DNA of 40,955 bases from Prevotella sp. UBA3294 (GCA_002361535.1 DETG01000066.1:1-40955), one strand, 5' to 3'. Counted from the stretch's first letter, positions 1 through 8,527 are shown. Notes: a model not told the origin generated them from the letters alone. Program-made: numbers and translations.

Positions 1-3
1 TGC

Positions 4-34
4 TTTGTAACGTCAGTGTTTTTTACTAACTTTG
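4..34 (+). promoter_or_regulatory. Bacteroidetes-type promoter of folP
   Basis: A TTTG box at 4-7 and a TAACTTTG box at 27-34 are separated by 19 bp, matching the -33 TTTG / -7 TAnnTTTG form. Transcription should begin around 39-43, at or just before the folP ATG at 43. The mRNA would be leaderless or nearly so. Confidence 0.65.
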
Positions 35-42
35 CCCCAAAT

Positions 43-834
43 ATGAGTTATACGATCAATGTAGGTGGACGGCTGCTCGACTTGTCGGCACCATTGGTGA
101 TGGGTATCCTGAATGTGACGCCCGATTCTTTCTTCTCTGGCAGCAGGATGCAGACCGAGGAAGAGATAGCGGCACGTGCCCGTCAGGTCATTGCCGAGGG
201 AGGTGCGATCATTGACGTGGGGGCCTGTTCCACCCGTCCGGGAGGTGTCCTTGCCACTCAGCAGGAAGAGATGGCCCGTTTGCGAATAGCCTTGTCGGTG
301 GTGCGTCGGGAATTGCCCGATGCCATATTATCTGTTGACACCTTCCGTCCCGATGTTGCGAAGATGGCCGTTCAGGAATATGGTGCTGACATCATCAACG
401 ATGTAGAGGGCAGCGATGCGATGTTCCGTCTGGTGAGTCGTCTGGGTGTTCCTTATATCTATATGTCATCGGCCCCCACCTTACATGATGTGTTACTTGA
501 TTTCTCCCGCAGTGTGCAGGCATTGCGTGACTTAGGACAGAAAGACATAATCCTTGATCCTGGTTTCGGCTTCGGCAAGACGTTGGAGCAGAACCACGAG
601 TTGCTGCATGACCTGGAGCTTCTCCGTGTGATGCAGTTACCGATTCTTGTGGGTGTATCTCGCAAGAGCATGATCTGGAAACTGTTGGGTATCACCCCCG
701 ATCAGGCATTGAACGGCACAACCGTGCTCCATACGATGGCTTTGCTGAAAGGAGCATCGATCCTCCGGGTGCATGATGTGCGTGAGGCAGTCGAGGCTGT
801 GAAACTGATAGGGCCTTCGACCTTTACCCCTTGA
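43..834 (+). CDS. folP: Dihydropteroate synthase
   Basis: Cytoplasmic folate enzyme that condenses p-aminobenzoate with 7,8-dihydropterin pyrophosphate to give dihydropteroate; the sulfonamide target. The family signature MGILNVTPDSF lies near residue 20. GADIINDVEG, DPGFGFGKTLEQN and VGVSRKS follow in the usual TIM-barrel order. The length, 263 residues, is typical. An in-frame GTG at 16 is possible, but it lies upstream of the predicted -7 box, so the ATG at 43 is chosen. The last residues (Pro-Ser-Thr-Phe-Thr-Pro) and the stop are encoded inside a 7-bp repeat array. cdaA follows on the same strand, a common pairing in Bacteroidetes, and the two are probably co-transcribed. Confidence 0.95.
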   Translation: MSYTINVGGRLLDLSAPLVMGILNVTPDSFFSGSRMQTEEEIAARARQVIAEGGAIIDVGACSTRPGGVLATQQEEMARLRIALSVVRRELPDAILSVDTFRPDVAKMAVQEYGADIINDVEGSDAMFRLVSRLGVPYIYMSSAPTLHDVLLDFSRSVQALRDLGQKDIILDPGFGFGKTLEQNHELLHDLELLRVMQLPILVGVSRKSMIWKLLGITPDQALNGTTVLHTMALLKGASILRVHDVREAVEAVKLIGPSTFTP

Positions 835-870
835 CCTTCAACCTTCGACCTTTGACCTTCGACCCTTGAC
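815..870 (+). repeat. Heptamer tandem array across the folP stop
   Basis: Eight consecutive 7-bp units that are variants of CTTCGAC or CTTTGAC fill exactly 56 bp. The array begins inside folP, contains its TGA (832-834) and runs to about 25 bp before the cdaA start. Confidence 0.85.
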
Positions 871-894
871 CATTTAACATAAATTAAAAGAAAA

Positions 895-1686
895 GTGTTT
901 GATTTTGGAATAAAAGATATTGTGGATATCGTCCTGGTGGCGACGATGCTCTACTACTGTTACCGACTGATGAAGGAATCACGTTCGCTGAATGTCTTCA
1001 TCGGCATCCTTGTGTTTATTGTTGTATGGCTTTTCGTGAGTCAGATTCTGGAGATGCGGCTGTTGGGCAGTATCATGGACAAGCTGGTGAGTGTGGGAGT
1101 GCTCGTCATCATCATCATCTTTCAGGATGAGATCAGGAAGTTCCTCTACAACCTTGGTGCCCAGCAGCGCGTTCATTCATTGGTGAAACTGTTCCGTGGC
1201 GATGGTAGGGGAAAGCAGAAAACCGACAAGGAGACGATCATGCCCATCGTCATGGCCTGTATGAACATGGCTCGTCGTAAGGTGGGTGCGCTGATTGTCA
1301 TTGAACGAAACTCCCAGCTTACGGAGATCGTCTCCACCGGTGATGAGATTGATGCCAATATCAACCAGCGTCTCATCGAGAATATTTTCTTCAAGAACTC
1401 ACCGCTGCATGATGGTGCCATGGTGATCTCGAAGAAGCGTATCCGTGCTGCGGGATGTATCTTACCCGTATCTCACAGTGTGGATATCCCGAAAGAACTG
1501 GGTCTTCGCCACCGCGCTGCCTTAGGTGTCTCTCAGGAGACAGATGCCATCGCCGTGGTCTGTTCAGAGGAGACAGGACGTATCAGCGTGGCCATCCAGG
1601 GAAACTTCCAGCTACGCCTCTCGGCAGAGGAACTGGAGAGAATCCTCACCAAGGAGATGGGGCTGGAGGATGTTCATGGTTCTTAG
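895..1686 (+). CDS. cdaA: Diadenylate cyclase CdaA (DisA_N domain)
   Basis: Membrane-anchored enzyme that makes the second messenger c-di-AMP from two ATP. Hydrophobic segments lie at about residues 8-25, 33-50 and 64-77. The DisA_N catalytic domain follows, with the DGA motif at residues 173-175 (context SPLHDGAMVI) and RHR at 205-207 (GLRHRAALG), both needed for catalysis in characterised members. The length of 263 residues and the start MFDFGIKDIVDI are typical of CdaA. The start codon is GTG at 895, preceded by an A-rich stretch. It lies 60 bp behind folP, separated by a heptamer array. The TAG stop lies inside the first unit of another heptamer array. Confidence 0.95.
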   Translation: MFDFGIKDIVDIVLVATMLYYCYRLMKESRSLNVFIGILVFIVVWLFVSQILEMRLLGSIMDKLVSVGVLVIIIIFQDEIRKFLYNLGAQQRVHSLVKLFRGDGRGKQKTDKETIMPIVMACMNMARRKVGALIVIERNSQLTEIVSTGDEIDANINQRLIENIFFKNSPLHDGAMVISKKRIRAAGCILPVSHSVDIPKELGLRHRAALGVSQETDAIAVVCSEETGRISVAIQGNFQLRLSAEELERILTKEMGLEDVHGS

Positions 1687-1730
1687 TTCTTAGTTCATAG
1701 TTCATAGTTGGTAGGGCATAGTTCATAAAA
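1682..1730 (+). repeat. Heptamer tandem array across the cdaA stop
   Basis: 7-bp units CTTAGTT (twice), CATAGTT (twice), one divergent unit, CATAGTT and a degenerate last unit. The cdaA stop codon at 1684-1686 lies in the first unit, as happens in the array at the end of folP. Confidence 0.75.
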
Positions 1731-1778
1731 ATAACAATTTTTATCGGACTATACATCTGCTATATGGATTATTTTTGC

Positions 1779-1786
1779 TACTTTTG
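1779..1786 (+). promoter_or_regulatory. Likely -7 promoter box of pta
   Basis: TACTTTTG matches TAnnTTTG and is followed by GCAAA, as in other promoters of this window. No clear TTTG is seen 19-20 bp upstream. Transcription would start near 1793, giving a leader of about 35 nt before the ATG at 1829. Confidence 0.5.
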
Positions 1787-1828
1787 CAAACTCGATATGA
1801 CAAATTATTATATATAAACTACAGAACT

Positions 1829-2836
1829 ATGGATTTAATTCAACAAATCATCAATCGCGCTAAGAGTAACAAACAGCGTATCGTGCTTCCCGAAGCAGAA
1901 GAAGAGAGAACACTGACTGCTGCCGACCGTGTGTTGGCAGAAGACATGGCTGACATCATCCTGATCGGTAATCCCGAGAAGGTACATGCCTTGGCTAAGG
2001 AGAAAGGCCTGACTCACATTGACAAGGCAACGCTCATTGATCCGCTGAACTGTGAGAAGAGCGAGGAGTATGCCCAGTTGCTGGCTGAACTCCGTAAGAA
2101 GAAGGGTATGACTATTGAGCAGGCCCGTGAGCTGGTGAAGAATCCGCTCTACTTAGGATGTATGATCATCAAGACCGGTGATGCTGACGGACAGATCTCT
2201 GGTGCCCTCTCTACGACGGGCGAGACCTTGCGCCCTGCCTTGCAGATTATCAAGACGGCTCCGGGTATCACCTGTGTGAGTGGAGCAATGCTGCTGATCA
2301 CCCAGAAGCCCGAATACGGTGAGGATGGTGTGCTGGTTGTGGGTGATGTGGCTGTCACGCCGATGCCCGATGCCAACCAACTCTCGCAGATTGCCGTTTG
2401 TACGGCTCAGACGGCCAAGAGCGTGGCTGGATTTGAGGATCCCCGTGTGGCCATGCTGAGCTTCTCCACCAAGGGCAGTGCAACCCATGAGGTGGTTGAC
2501 AAGGTGATCGAGGCTACGAAGCTGGCCAAGGAACTTGATCCGTCGTTGAAGATCGATGGTGAGCTGCAGGCTGATGCTGCCTTGGTTCCCGGTGTAGGAA
2601 AGAAAAAGGCTCCGGGCAGTGAGATCGCCGGCAATGCCAATGTACTCGTGTTCCCGAACCTTGAGGTGGGTAACATCGCCTATAAGCTTGTGCAGCGCCT
2701 TGGTGATGCCATTGCCATTGGTCCGATCCTCCAGGGAATCGCCCGTCCAGTGAATGATCTCTCCCGTGGTTGCTCCGTGGAAGACATCTACTACCTCGTC
2801 GCCATCACTGCTTGTCAGGCAATGGATGCGAAGTAA
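1829..2836 (+). CDS. pta: Phosphate acetyltransferase
   Basis: Converts acetyl-CoA and phosphate to acetyl phosphate, the first step of fermentative acetate formation; AckA downstream completes it. The protein is the short 335-residue form, without the N-terminal regulatory domains of the E. coli enzyme. Family-like stretches include RIVLPEAEEERTL near the N-terminus, GALSTTGETLRPALQIIKT in the middle and GPILQGIARPVNDLSRGCS near the C-terminus. An open frame extends upstream to 1775, but that lies ahead of the predicted transcription start. The ATG at 1829 gives the normal N-terminus MDLIQQIINRAKSNK. A GxxExxY gene separates it from ackA. Confidence 0.96.
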   Translation: MDLIQQIINRAKSNKQRIVLPEAEEERTLTAADRVLAEDMADIILIGNPEKVHALAKEKGLTHIDKATLIDPLNCEKSEEYAQLLAELRKKKGMTIEQARELVKNPLYLGCMIIKTGDADGQISGALSTTGETLRPALQIIKTAPGITCVSGAMLLITQKPEYGEDGVLVVGDVAVTPMPDANQLSQIAVCTAQTAKSVAGFEDPRVAMLSFSTKGSATHEVVDKVIEATKLAKELDPSLKIDGELQADAALVPGVGKKKAPGSEIAGNANVLVFPNLEVGNIAYKLVQRLGDAIAIGPILQGIARPVNDLSRGCSVEDIYYLVAITACQAMDAK

Positions 2837-2883
2837 GCGAAAGAATAATTATAATCAAAAGGTAATAATATTATTATAATATC

Positions 2884-3442
2884 AAGAAACGAATTAGAAT
2901 AATTAGAATAATTAATCCACATATTAGAATAATTGTTTTTTATGACAAAGCAGGAGTATCATGATATGTACGAGGTGGTAGGAATAGCCATGGAGGTCCA
3001 TAAGACACTGGGACGAGGCATGGCAGAACCTATCTACCAAGAAGCTTTTGCTTTGGAAATGAAGCTTAGAGGAAAACTGTTCGAGAGAGAAAAAGAACTT
3101 AGGCTTTATTATAAAGGTATGTTGATGGAAAAAACGTACTTTGCCGATTTCTTTTTCCATGGTATCGTTATTGAATTTAAGTCTGTTGATGAGATTATCC
3201 CTGCCCATCGGGCACAACTTATGAACTACATGCGTATTTCCAAGGCAGAAAGAGGAATTATCTTTAACTTCGGAGAAAAAAAGCTTTATACGGAACGCTA
3301 TCTATATCTCCCAGAAGATGATGACTTCGTACTCTTGAATCAGGATAATTATAAGTTCTTTATTTCAGAATAGTCATTATTCTCATTAAAAGTTATTATT
3401 CATATTCGTGGATAAATTATTCTCATTATTCACATTCGTTTC
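2884..3442. mobile_element. Inverted-repeat-flanked GxxExxY cassette
   Basis: About 55 bp on the left (2886-2940) and the reverse complement of 3381-3442 on the right align with only a few mismatches and small gaps. Both start with GAAACGAAT, then carry repeated GAATAAT runs and a shared TCCAC. They enclose one small gene and together separate pta from ackA, two genes normally found side by side. The same terminal sequence recurs at 8296-8324. This looks like an inserted cassette; the mechanism is unknown. Confidence 0.6.
2942..3373 (+). CDS. GxxExxY family protein (PDDEXK_3-like)
   Basis: Small protein of 143 residues with the family signature GMAEPIY (GxxExxY) in the first helical region. 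Further on are TYFADFFFHGIVIEFKS and AHRAQLMNYMRI, stretches typical of this widespread Bacteroidetes family. The family is thought to have a PD-(D/E)XK nuclease-like fold, and the D-x14-ExK spacing here (ADFFFHGIVIEFK) is compatible with that, but no function is established. The frame is open from a TTG at 2933; the ATG at 2942 is preferred. It sits between pta and ackA inside long imperfect inverted repeats, and its AT content is higher than that of its neighbours, which suggests acquisition. Confidence 0.85.
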   Translation: MTKQEYHDMYEVVGIAMEVHKTLGRGMAEPIYQEAFALEMKLRGKLFEREKELRLYYKGMLMEKTYFADFFFHGIVIEFKSVDEIIPAHRAQLMNYMRISKAERGIIFNFGEKKLYTERYLYLPEDDDFVLLNQDNYKFFISE

Positions 3443-3460
3443 AGTAAATAACTATAGATT

Positions 3461-4654
3461 ATGAAAATATTGGTATTAAACTGTGGCAGCAGTTCTATTA
3501 AATATGCATTATATAACATGGATGATAAGTCCGTGATGACCAGTGGCGGTGCAGAGCGTGTGGGCCTGGACGGTTCCTTTGTAAAAGTGAAACTTGCCAA
3601 TGGCGAGAAGAAAAAGATTATGCACGACATACCCGAGCATACCGAGGGCGTGAAGTTCATCTTCTCACTGCTCACCGACCCTGAGATTGGCGTGATCAAG
3701 GACCTCAGTGAGATCGATGCTGTGGGACACCGCATGGTGCATGGCGGAGAAAAGTTCAACAAGAGTGTGATCCTCACCGATGAAGTGCTGAAGGTGTTTG
3801 AGGAATGCTCCGATCTGGCTCCGCTGCATAACCCCGCTAACCTGAAGGGCGTGAATGCCGTGAAGGAACTGATGCCCGGTCTGCCGCAGGTGGGTGTCTT
3901 CGATACCGCTTTCCACCAGACCATGCCGCCGAAGGCCTTTATGTATGCCATCCCCTACGAGCTGTATGAGAAGTACGGTATCCGTCGCTACGGTTTCCAT
4001 GGCACCTCCCACCGTTATGTCTCTGCCCGTGCCTGTGAGTTCTTAGGCATTCCTGCCGAGGGTACGAAGATGGTGACCTGTCATGTGGGTAACGGCGGTT
4101 CCATTGCTGCTGTGAAAGACGGTAAGTGCATTGATACCTCTATGGGTCTCACTCCGCTGGAAGGCTTGGTGATGGGAACCCGTGCCGGTGATATCGATGG
4201 TGGTGCCGTGACTTTCATCGAGAAGAAGCTGGGCTTAGATGCCGATGGCATGTCGAACCTGTTGAATAAGAAGAGCGGTGTGGCTGGTCTGACGGGCGGT
4301 TCCAGCGATATGCGTGATGTGGAGAATGCTGCCAAGGCTGGTGATCCACGTGCTAAGTTAGCACAGGATATGTATTTCTACCGTATTAAGAAATACATCG
4401 GTGCATACGCTGCTGCCATGGGCGGACTGGATGTCGTTGTCTTCACTGCCGGTGTAGGCGAGAACCAGACCAGTATGCGCGCAGAGGTATGTAAGGACAT
4501 GGAGTTCTTAGGCATCAAGTTCGATGACTCGAAGAACAATGTCCGTGGTGAGGAGGCAGTGATCTCCGCCGATGACTCCAAGGTGAAGGTGTTGGTGATT
4601 CCTACTGATGAGGAGCTGATGATTGCCACCGACACGATGAATCTGCTGAAGTAA
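3461..4654 (+). CDS. ackA: Acetate kinase
   Basis: Transfers phosphate from acetyl phosphate to ADP, making acetate and ATP; works with Pta upstream. It belongs to the ASKHA superfamily. The N-terminal NCGSSSIKY motif at residues 7-15, GHRMVHGGEKF, and HGTSHRYVS near residue 180 match the two acetate kinase signatures. The length of 397 residues is standard. The start MKILVLNCGSSS is unambiguous. A perfect 9-bp hairpin covers the stop codon (4648-4671), followed by an intrinsic terminator. Confidence 0.97.
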   Translation: MKILVLNCGSSSIKYALYNMDDKSVMTSGGAERVGLDGSFVKVKLANGEKKKIMHDIPEHTEGVKFIFSLLTDPEIGVIKDLSEIDAVGHRMVHGGEKFNKSVILTDEVLKVFEECSDLAPLHNPANLKGVNAVKELMPGLPQVGVFDTAFHQTMPPKAFMYAIPYELYEKYGIRRYGFHGTSHRYVSARACEFLGIPAEGTKMVTCHVGNGGSIAAVKDGKCIDTSMGLTPLEGLVMGTRAGDIDGGAVTFIEKKLGLDADGMSNLLNKKSGVAGLTGGSSDMRDVENAAKAGDPRAKLAQDMYFYRIKKYIGAYAAAMGGLDVVVFTAGVGENQTSMRAEVCKDMEFLGIKFDDSKNNVRGEEAVISADDSKVKVLVIPTDEELMIATDTMNLLK

Positions 4655-4679
4655 CCGCACAGGGTTACTTCATGATCTA

Positions 4680-4722
4680 AGCACCAAAGCCCATGAATCC
4701 ATGGATACTTTGGTGCTTTTTT
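4680..4722 (+). terminator. Intrinsic terminator after ackA
   Basis: AGCACCAAAG at 4680-4689 pairs perfectly with CTTTGGTGCT at 4708-4717, and a run of six T follows. A smaller perfect hairpin (GAAGTAACC / GGTTACTTC, 4648-4671) overlaps the ackA stop just upstream. Confidence 0.9.
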
Positions 4723-4804
4723 CGTATGTCTTGTGCCCGATCGTATGCTCGTGTCTCCGTGACTTCGAATGCTGCAATCGGAGCGAAAAATGAATTTTAT
4801 ATGA

Positions 4805-4812
4805 TAATTTTG
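4805..4812 (+). promoter_or_regulatory. Likely -7 promoter box of the outer-membrane barrel gene
   Basis: TAATTTTG fits TAnnTTTG. No good TTTG is seen at the expected -33 distance. It predicts a leader of roughly 75 nt. The rest of 4723-4894 shows no other clear feature. Confidence 0.4.
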
Positions 4813-4894
4813 TGTGGGCGGATTAAACTTTATGCGATAATGACACTCTAATAAACAGACTTGTATGTTAGCAGTTTATTAATCCTTTTGTTAT

Positions 4895-7800
4895 ATGATA
4901 TTTCATTTACGCCCTCTTGTCTTGTTTGTGGCAATGGCGATCAGCCTGGGCGCCTGGGCGCAGAGTGAGTCATTGTCGGGTAGTGTCATCGATAGTGAAC
5001 AACGCGAAGCCTTGGCCAATGCCACCATTCAGTTATACAGATTAGGAAGGCTCACGAATGGGAAGACCGACACCACCTATGTGGCTGGTGCCTATTCCGA
5101 CAGTCGTGGTCATTTCTCGTTCAATACCCTGAAAGCAGGGAACTACCTGCTCCGCGTGAGTTACTTAGGCTACAAGGTGGTGAACAAACCACTCACAAAG
5201 GTGAATGGCAGGTCGCTTGCTGTCGGACAGATCGTGATGGAACATGATGCCTTGCAGTTGGATGAGACCGTGGTGCTGGCCAATGTCCCCAAGATGGTGG
5301 TCAAGGATGATACAGTGGTTTATAATGCCGACGCCTTCCGTGTGCCCGAAGGGGCGGTCATCGAATCACTGGTGGAGATGTTGCCCGGTGCGAAGATCGA
5401 CGAGAACGGCGGTGTGACGATCAATGGCAAGACGGTGAGACGCTTCAAGATGGATGGCCGTGATTTTATGACAGGTAACAATGATGCCGTGATGAAGAAC
5501 CTGCCCTCGTATGTGATCGATAAGGTGAAGGCATACGATGAGAAGAGCGACTTGTCAAGGGCAACAGGTATTGATGATGGTAATGATGACTTTGTGCTGG
5601 AGTTTGAGACCAAGCGCAGTGCACGTAACGGCTTACAGATGAACCCTGATGTGGGTTACGGTACAGACAAACGCTATGGTATCCGTCTCACTGCGATGAA
5701 ACCTTTCGGTGCCATGCGCTATACCTTCATGGGTAATGCCAACAACGTGAACGACCGAAACTTCTCGGGTCGTGGTGGTCGAGGTCGTGGTAATAACCAG
5801 GGACAGCGAGAAACGAAGACAGCGGCACTGGATGTGAGCTACGAGAAAACGAGAGACCTGAGGGTGAACGGGCGAGTAACCTGGACACGTAATGATGCCG
5901 ACAACTGGAACCGTACGGGATCGGAGAACTTCGTCAACACCCGGGGCGGTGCCTTCTCAAACAGCGTCAGTCAGAGCTATTCGCGCAACAACAACTGGAC
6001 AGGAAACATGAACCTGCAGTGGAACATCGACAGTGTCACCACCCTGTCTTTCCGCCCCAATGTCAGCTTGGGCAGCAACGACAGTCGTTCGTTCTCTAAC
6101 TCGGCTTCGTTCAATGCCAATCCCTTCGACTATGTGAGTGATGCCTTGAGCGAAGAGAGTCTGCACTATATGGATGAGCATGACCTGATCGTGAACAGAG
6201 ACGAGAGGAAATCGTTGTCGTACGGTGAAAACAAAAACCTCAGTTCCCAGCTGCAGATCACCCGTCGCTTAGGTAGTAAGGGACGTAACGTAGCCATCAG
6301 CTCGAACGTCAACTACAGCGACAACGACAATCGCAATGCCAACCTCTCGGCCGTGCGCCTCTACCAGACCCAGAACATGCTGGGCAACGACTCCACTTAC
6401 CAAACCAACCGCTATACACTGTCGAATGGTGACAACTTCAGCTATTCTGTTGGTGTTACCTATACAGAGCCGTTATACAACTTCAAACCGAAACCATCGC
6501 CCATGGATACGGTGAGGGTGCGCGGACCGTTTGGCGGCGGTGGCATGAGGAATTTCGGTCGCGGCTTCGGTGCCCAGGGCATCTTCCTCCAGATGAACTA
6601 CCGTTATAACTACAGTCGTCAGAAGAGCGATCCTGCCACCTACGACTTCCCCTCCTTTACCGATGAGGCCTTTGCCGATGTCATCAACGACTATCGTGAA
6701 TGGACCCGTTTGTTCGGCTACCTCGACAATCCTTATGAGATGTACCTCAGCGACCGTCTGAGTCGCTACTCCGAGCGCACGGAAAACAACCACAACGTGG
6801 ATCTCCAGCTGCGTGTGGTGCGCGATAAGCTGAACATGAATGCCGGTGTGTCCTTTCAGCCGCAACACTCACACTATATCCAGCAGTATCTGGGCATCCC
6901 CATTGATACGACACGTACTGTGACCAATGTGTCGCCAACCCTGAATGTGCGCTATCGTTTCAATCAGCAGACGAACCTTCAGGTGCAGTTGAGAGGACAG
7001 TCGTCGCAGCCCAATATCACACAGTTGCTTGATATCTACGATGATACAAACCCCTTGAACATCTCGATGGGTAACCCAGGATTGAAACCATCATTCAATA
7101 CAAACCTGAACGTGAACTTCCAGATGATGCGGGCACAAAAGCTCGAAGAGAGTCCGGAGGGCTTCATGATTCCGAAGGCGCAGCGTCACTGGAGTTTCAG
7201 TACCAATGCAGGGTTCCGCACCACGAGGAATTCTATTGGTAATGTTGTTACCTATAACGAGAGAACCGGTGGACGTATCTCCCGACCGGAGAATATCAAC
7301 GGTAACTGGAGCATCAATGGTGGCGGCTCGTTCAATCTCGGTCTCGACACCCTGAACCGCTGGGATGTGAGTGGCGGCGTGAATGCCAGCTATAACCACC
7401 AGATCGGTTATGTGAACCTGAACCGCACGGCCATCCCCGATCGTAATGTCACACATACCTATAATGTGTCTCCCGATGTGTCGTTGAGCTACCGCAACTC
7501 GTGGCTCAGCGTCTCACTGAACGGTCGTGCCACTTATGCCCATACGGAGAACAGGTTGCAGGCATCCCGAAACCTCACCACCTGGAACTTCTCATACGGC
7601 GGGAACACTCGGATCACTTTCCCGTGGGGTACCAGTCTGTCAACCGATATCAATATGTTCAGTAAGCGAGGGTATGACGACCAGACCCTCAACACCAATG
7701 AGATGATCTGGAATGCGCAGCTGTCACATGGGTTCCTGAAAGGCAAGAAGCTCACGGTGATGCTGCAATGGTATGACATCCTGAACCAGCAGTCGAACTT

Positions 7801-8026
7801 CACCCGTAACGTAACGGCTAACGGCTGGACCGACCGTGAGGTGAACTCCATTACCAGCTATGCCATGCTCCATGTGAGCTACCGACTGAACCTCTTTGGC
7901 AATAATCAAGGACAAGGATGGGGAGGTATGCAGAACGGCCGTGGTGGTCGTGGTGGTCGTGGCGGTCGCGGTGGCTTCCCAGGGGGTGGTGGCTTCGGTG
8001 GTGGTTTCCCCGGTGGCGGTTTCTGA
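4895..8026 (+). CDS. Outer-membrane beta-barrel protein (TonB-receptor-like, OMP_b-brl_3 type)
   Basis: Large 1043-residue exported protein. A signal peptide ends near AWAQ (about residue 23). A carboxypeptidase-regulatory-like beta-sandwich follows (about 25-115, GSVIDSEQ to GYKVVNKPL), then a plug-like region (about 130-240, with GAVIESLVEMLPGAKIDENGGVTINGK) and a long barrel rich in aromatic and Asn/Arg residues. The architecture is that of TonB-dependent-receptor-like barrels of Bacteroidetes; the substrate is unknown. No SusD partner is adjacent, so it is probably not a glycan SusC. The last 40 or so residues are unusual: Arg-Gly-Gly repeats and then Gly/Pro/Phe-rich sequence, echoed by Gly/Arg-rich loops in the middle of the barrel. 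It appears to be monocistronic. Confidence 0.85.
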   Translation: MIFHLRPLVLFVAMAISLGAWAQSESLSGSVIDSEQREALANATIQLYRLGRLTNGKTDTTYVAGAYSDSRGHFSFNTLKAGNYLLRVSYLGYKVVNKPLTKVNGRSLAVGQIVMEHDALQLDETVVLANVPKMVVKDDTVVYNADAFRVPEGAVIESLVEMLPGAKIDENGGVTINGKTVRRFKMDGRDFMTGNNDAVMKNLPSYVIDKVKAYDEKSDLSRATGIDDGNDDFVLEFETKRSARNGLQMNPDVGYGTDKRYGIRLTAMKPFGAMRYTFMGNANNVNDRNFSGRGGRGRGNNQGQRETKTAALDVSYEKTRDLRVNGRVTWTRNDADNWNRTGSENFVNTRGGAFSNSVSQSYSRNNNWTGNMNLQWNIDSVTTLSFRPNVSLGSNDSRSFSNSASFNANPFDYVSDALSEESLHYMDEHDLIVNRDERKSLSYGENKNLSSQLQITRRLGSKGRNVAISSNVNYSDNDNRNANLSAVRLYQTQNMLGNDSTYQTNRYTLSNGDNFSYSVGVTYTEPLYNFKPKPSPMDTVRVRGPFGGGGMRNFGRGFGAQGIFLQMNYRYNYSRQKSDPATYDFPSFTDEAFADVINDYREWTRLFGYLDNPYEMYLSDRLSRYSERTENNHNVDLQLRVVRDKLNMNAGVSFQPQHSHYIQQYLGIPIDTTRTVTNVSPTLNVRYRFNQQTNLQVQLRGQSSQPNITQLLDIYDDTNPLNISMGNPGLKPSFNTNLNVNFQMMRAQKLEESPEGFMIPKAQRHWSFSTNAGFRTTRNSIGNVVTYNERTGGRISRPENINGNWSINGGGSFNLGLDTLNRWDVSGGVNASYNHQIGYVNLNRTAIPDRNVTHTYNVSPDVSLSYRNSWLSVSLNGRATYAHTENRLQASRNLTTWNFSYGGNTRITFPWGTSLSTDINMFSKRGYDDQTLNTNEMIWNAQLSHGFLKGKKLTVMLQWYDILNQQSNFTRNVTANGWTDREVNSITSYAMLHVSYRLNLFGNNQGQGWGGMQNGRGGRGGRGGRGGFPGGGGFGGGFPGGGF

Positions 8027-8281
8027 AATGCCTGACGTTTTTGGTCGTTGGCTATAGTCTTTTCCTGATAGCTATAGCATTAACTCCATGAACTTAACGT
8101 GAGCTATTGTCAGGATAATTCGCATTCCATTATCAACACCTTACCAAGCCTCGTCAGAATCGCTCGTTTTCGACCGAGAGAGCGGTTGGTTCTTCCCGTG
8201 CCCGTATTTTGCGTTAAGCGAAGTTAATTCGTTAAGATTATTCAGAAAATTAACAATTAACAAAATAGAATAGTCGCCCAT

Positions 8282-8401
8282 GGCGAAGGATGGGGGAAAC
8301 GAATTAGAATAATTAGAATAATTATTTCCACAAATAATAAAAAATCGCTTTCGCTCAAGGCACTCTTCCAATTATTTATATTCGTTTCCAATTCCTTCGC
8401 C
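8282..8401. repeat. Gene-less mini-element sharing ends with the GxxExxY cassette
   Basis: GGCGAAGGA at 8282-8290 is mirrored by TCCTTCGCC at 8393-8401. Inside that, 8296-8324 is identical over 29 bp to the left end of the GxxExxY cassette (2886-2914), and 8371-8388 carries the inverted counterpart ending in ATTCGTTTC. The 46 or so bp between hold no gene. It resembles an internally deleted, MITE-like copy. The rest of 8027-8489 shows only a weak inverted repeat (GCTATAG / CTATAGC near 8050-8080) and AT-rich sequence. Confidence 0.6.
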
Positions 8402-8489
8402 GTAGGTGTATCTATTTGGTCCTTGGTTTTATTTTGTTTCGACTCAACAAAAGAAATGCAGGCATTTCTTTGTATTCGCTACTCCAAAA

Positions 8490-8521
8490 TTTGGTTTTTC
8501 GCTCACTTATTTGTACCTTTG
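8490..8521 (+). promoter_or_regulatory. Promoter of the SufT/MIP18-like gene
   Basis: TTTG at 8490-8493 and TACCTTTG at 8514-8521 are separated by 20 bp, a full match to the Bacteroidetes consensus. The expected transcription start, about 7 bp after the -7 box, coincides with the ATG at 8528, implying a leaderless mRNA. Confidence 0.7.
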
Positions 8522-8527
8522 TAACCC

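Noticed and set aside
16..42. GTG at 16 as the folP start
   Set aside because: It lies upstream of the predicted -7 box and adds nine residues not typical of the family; the ATG at 43 fits the promoter better.
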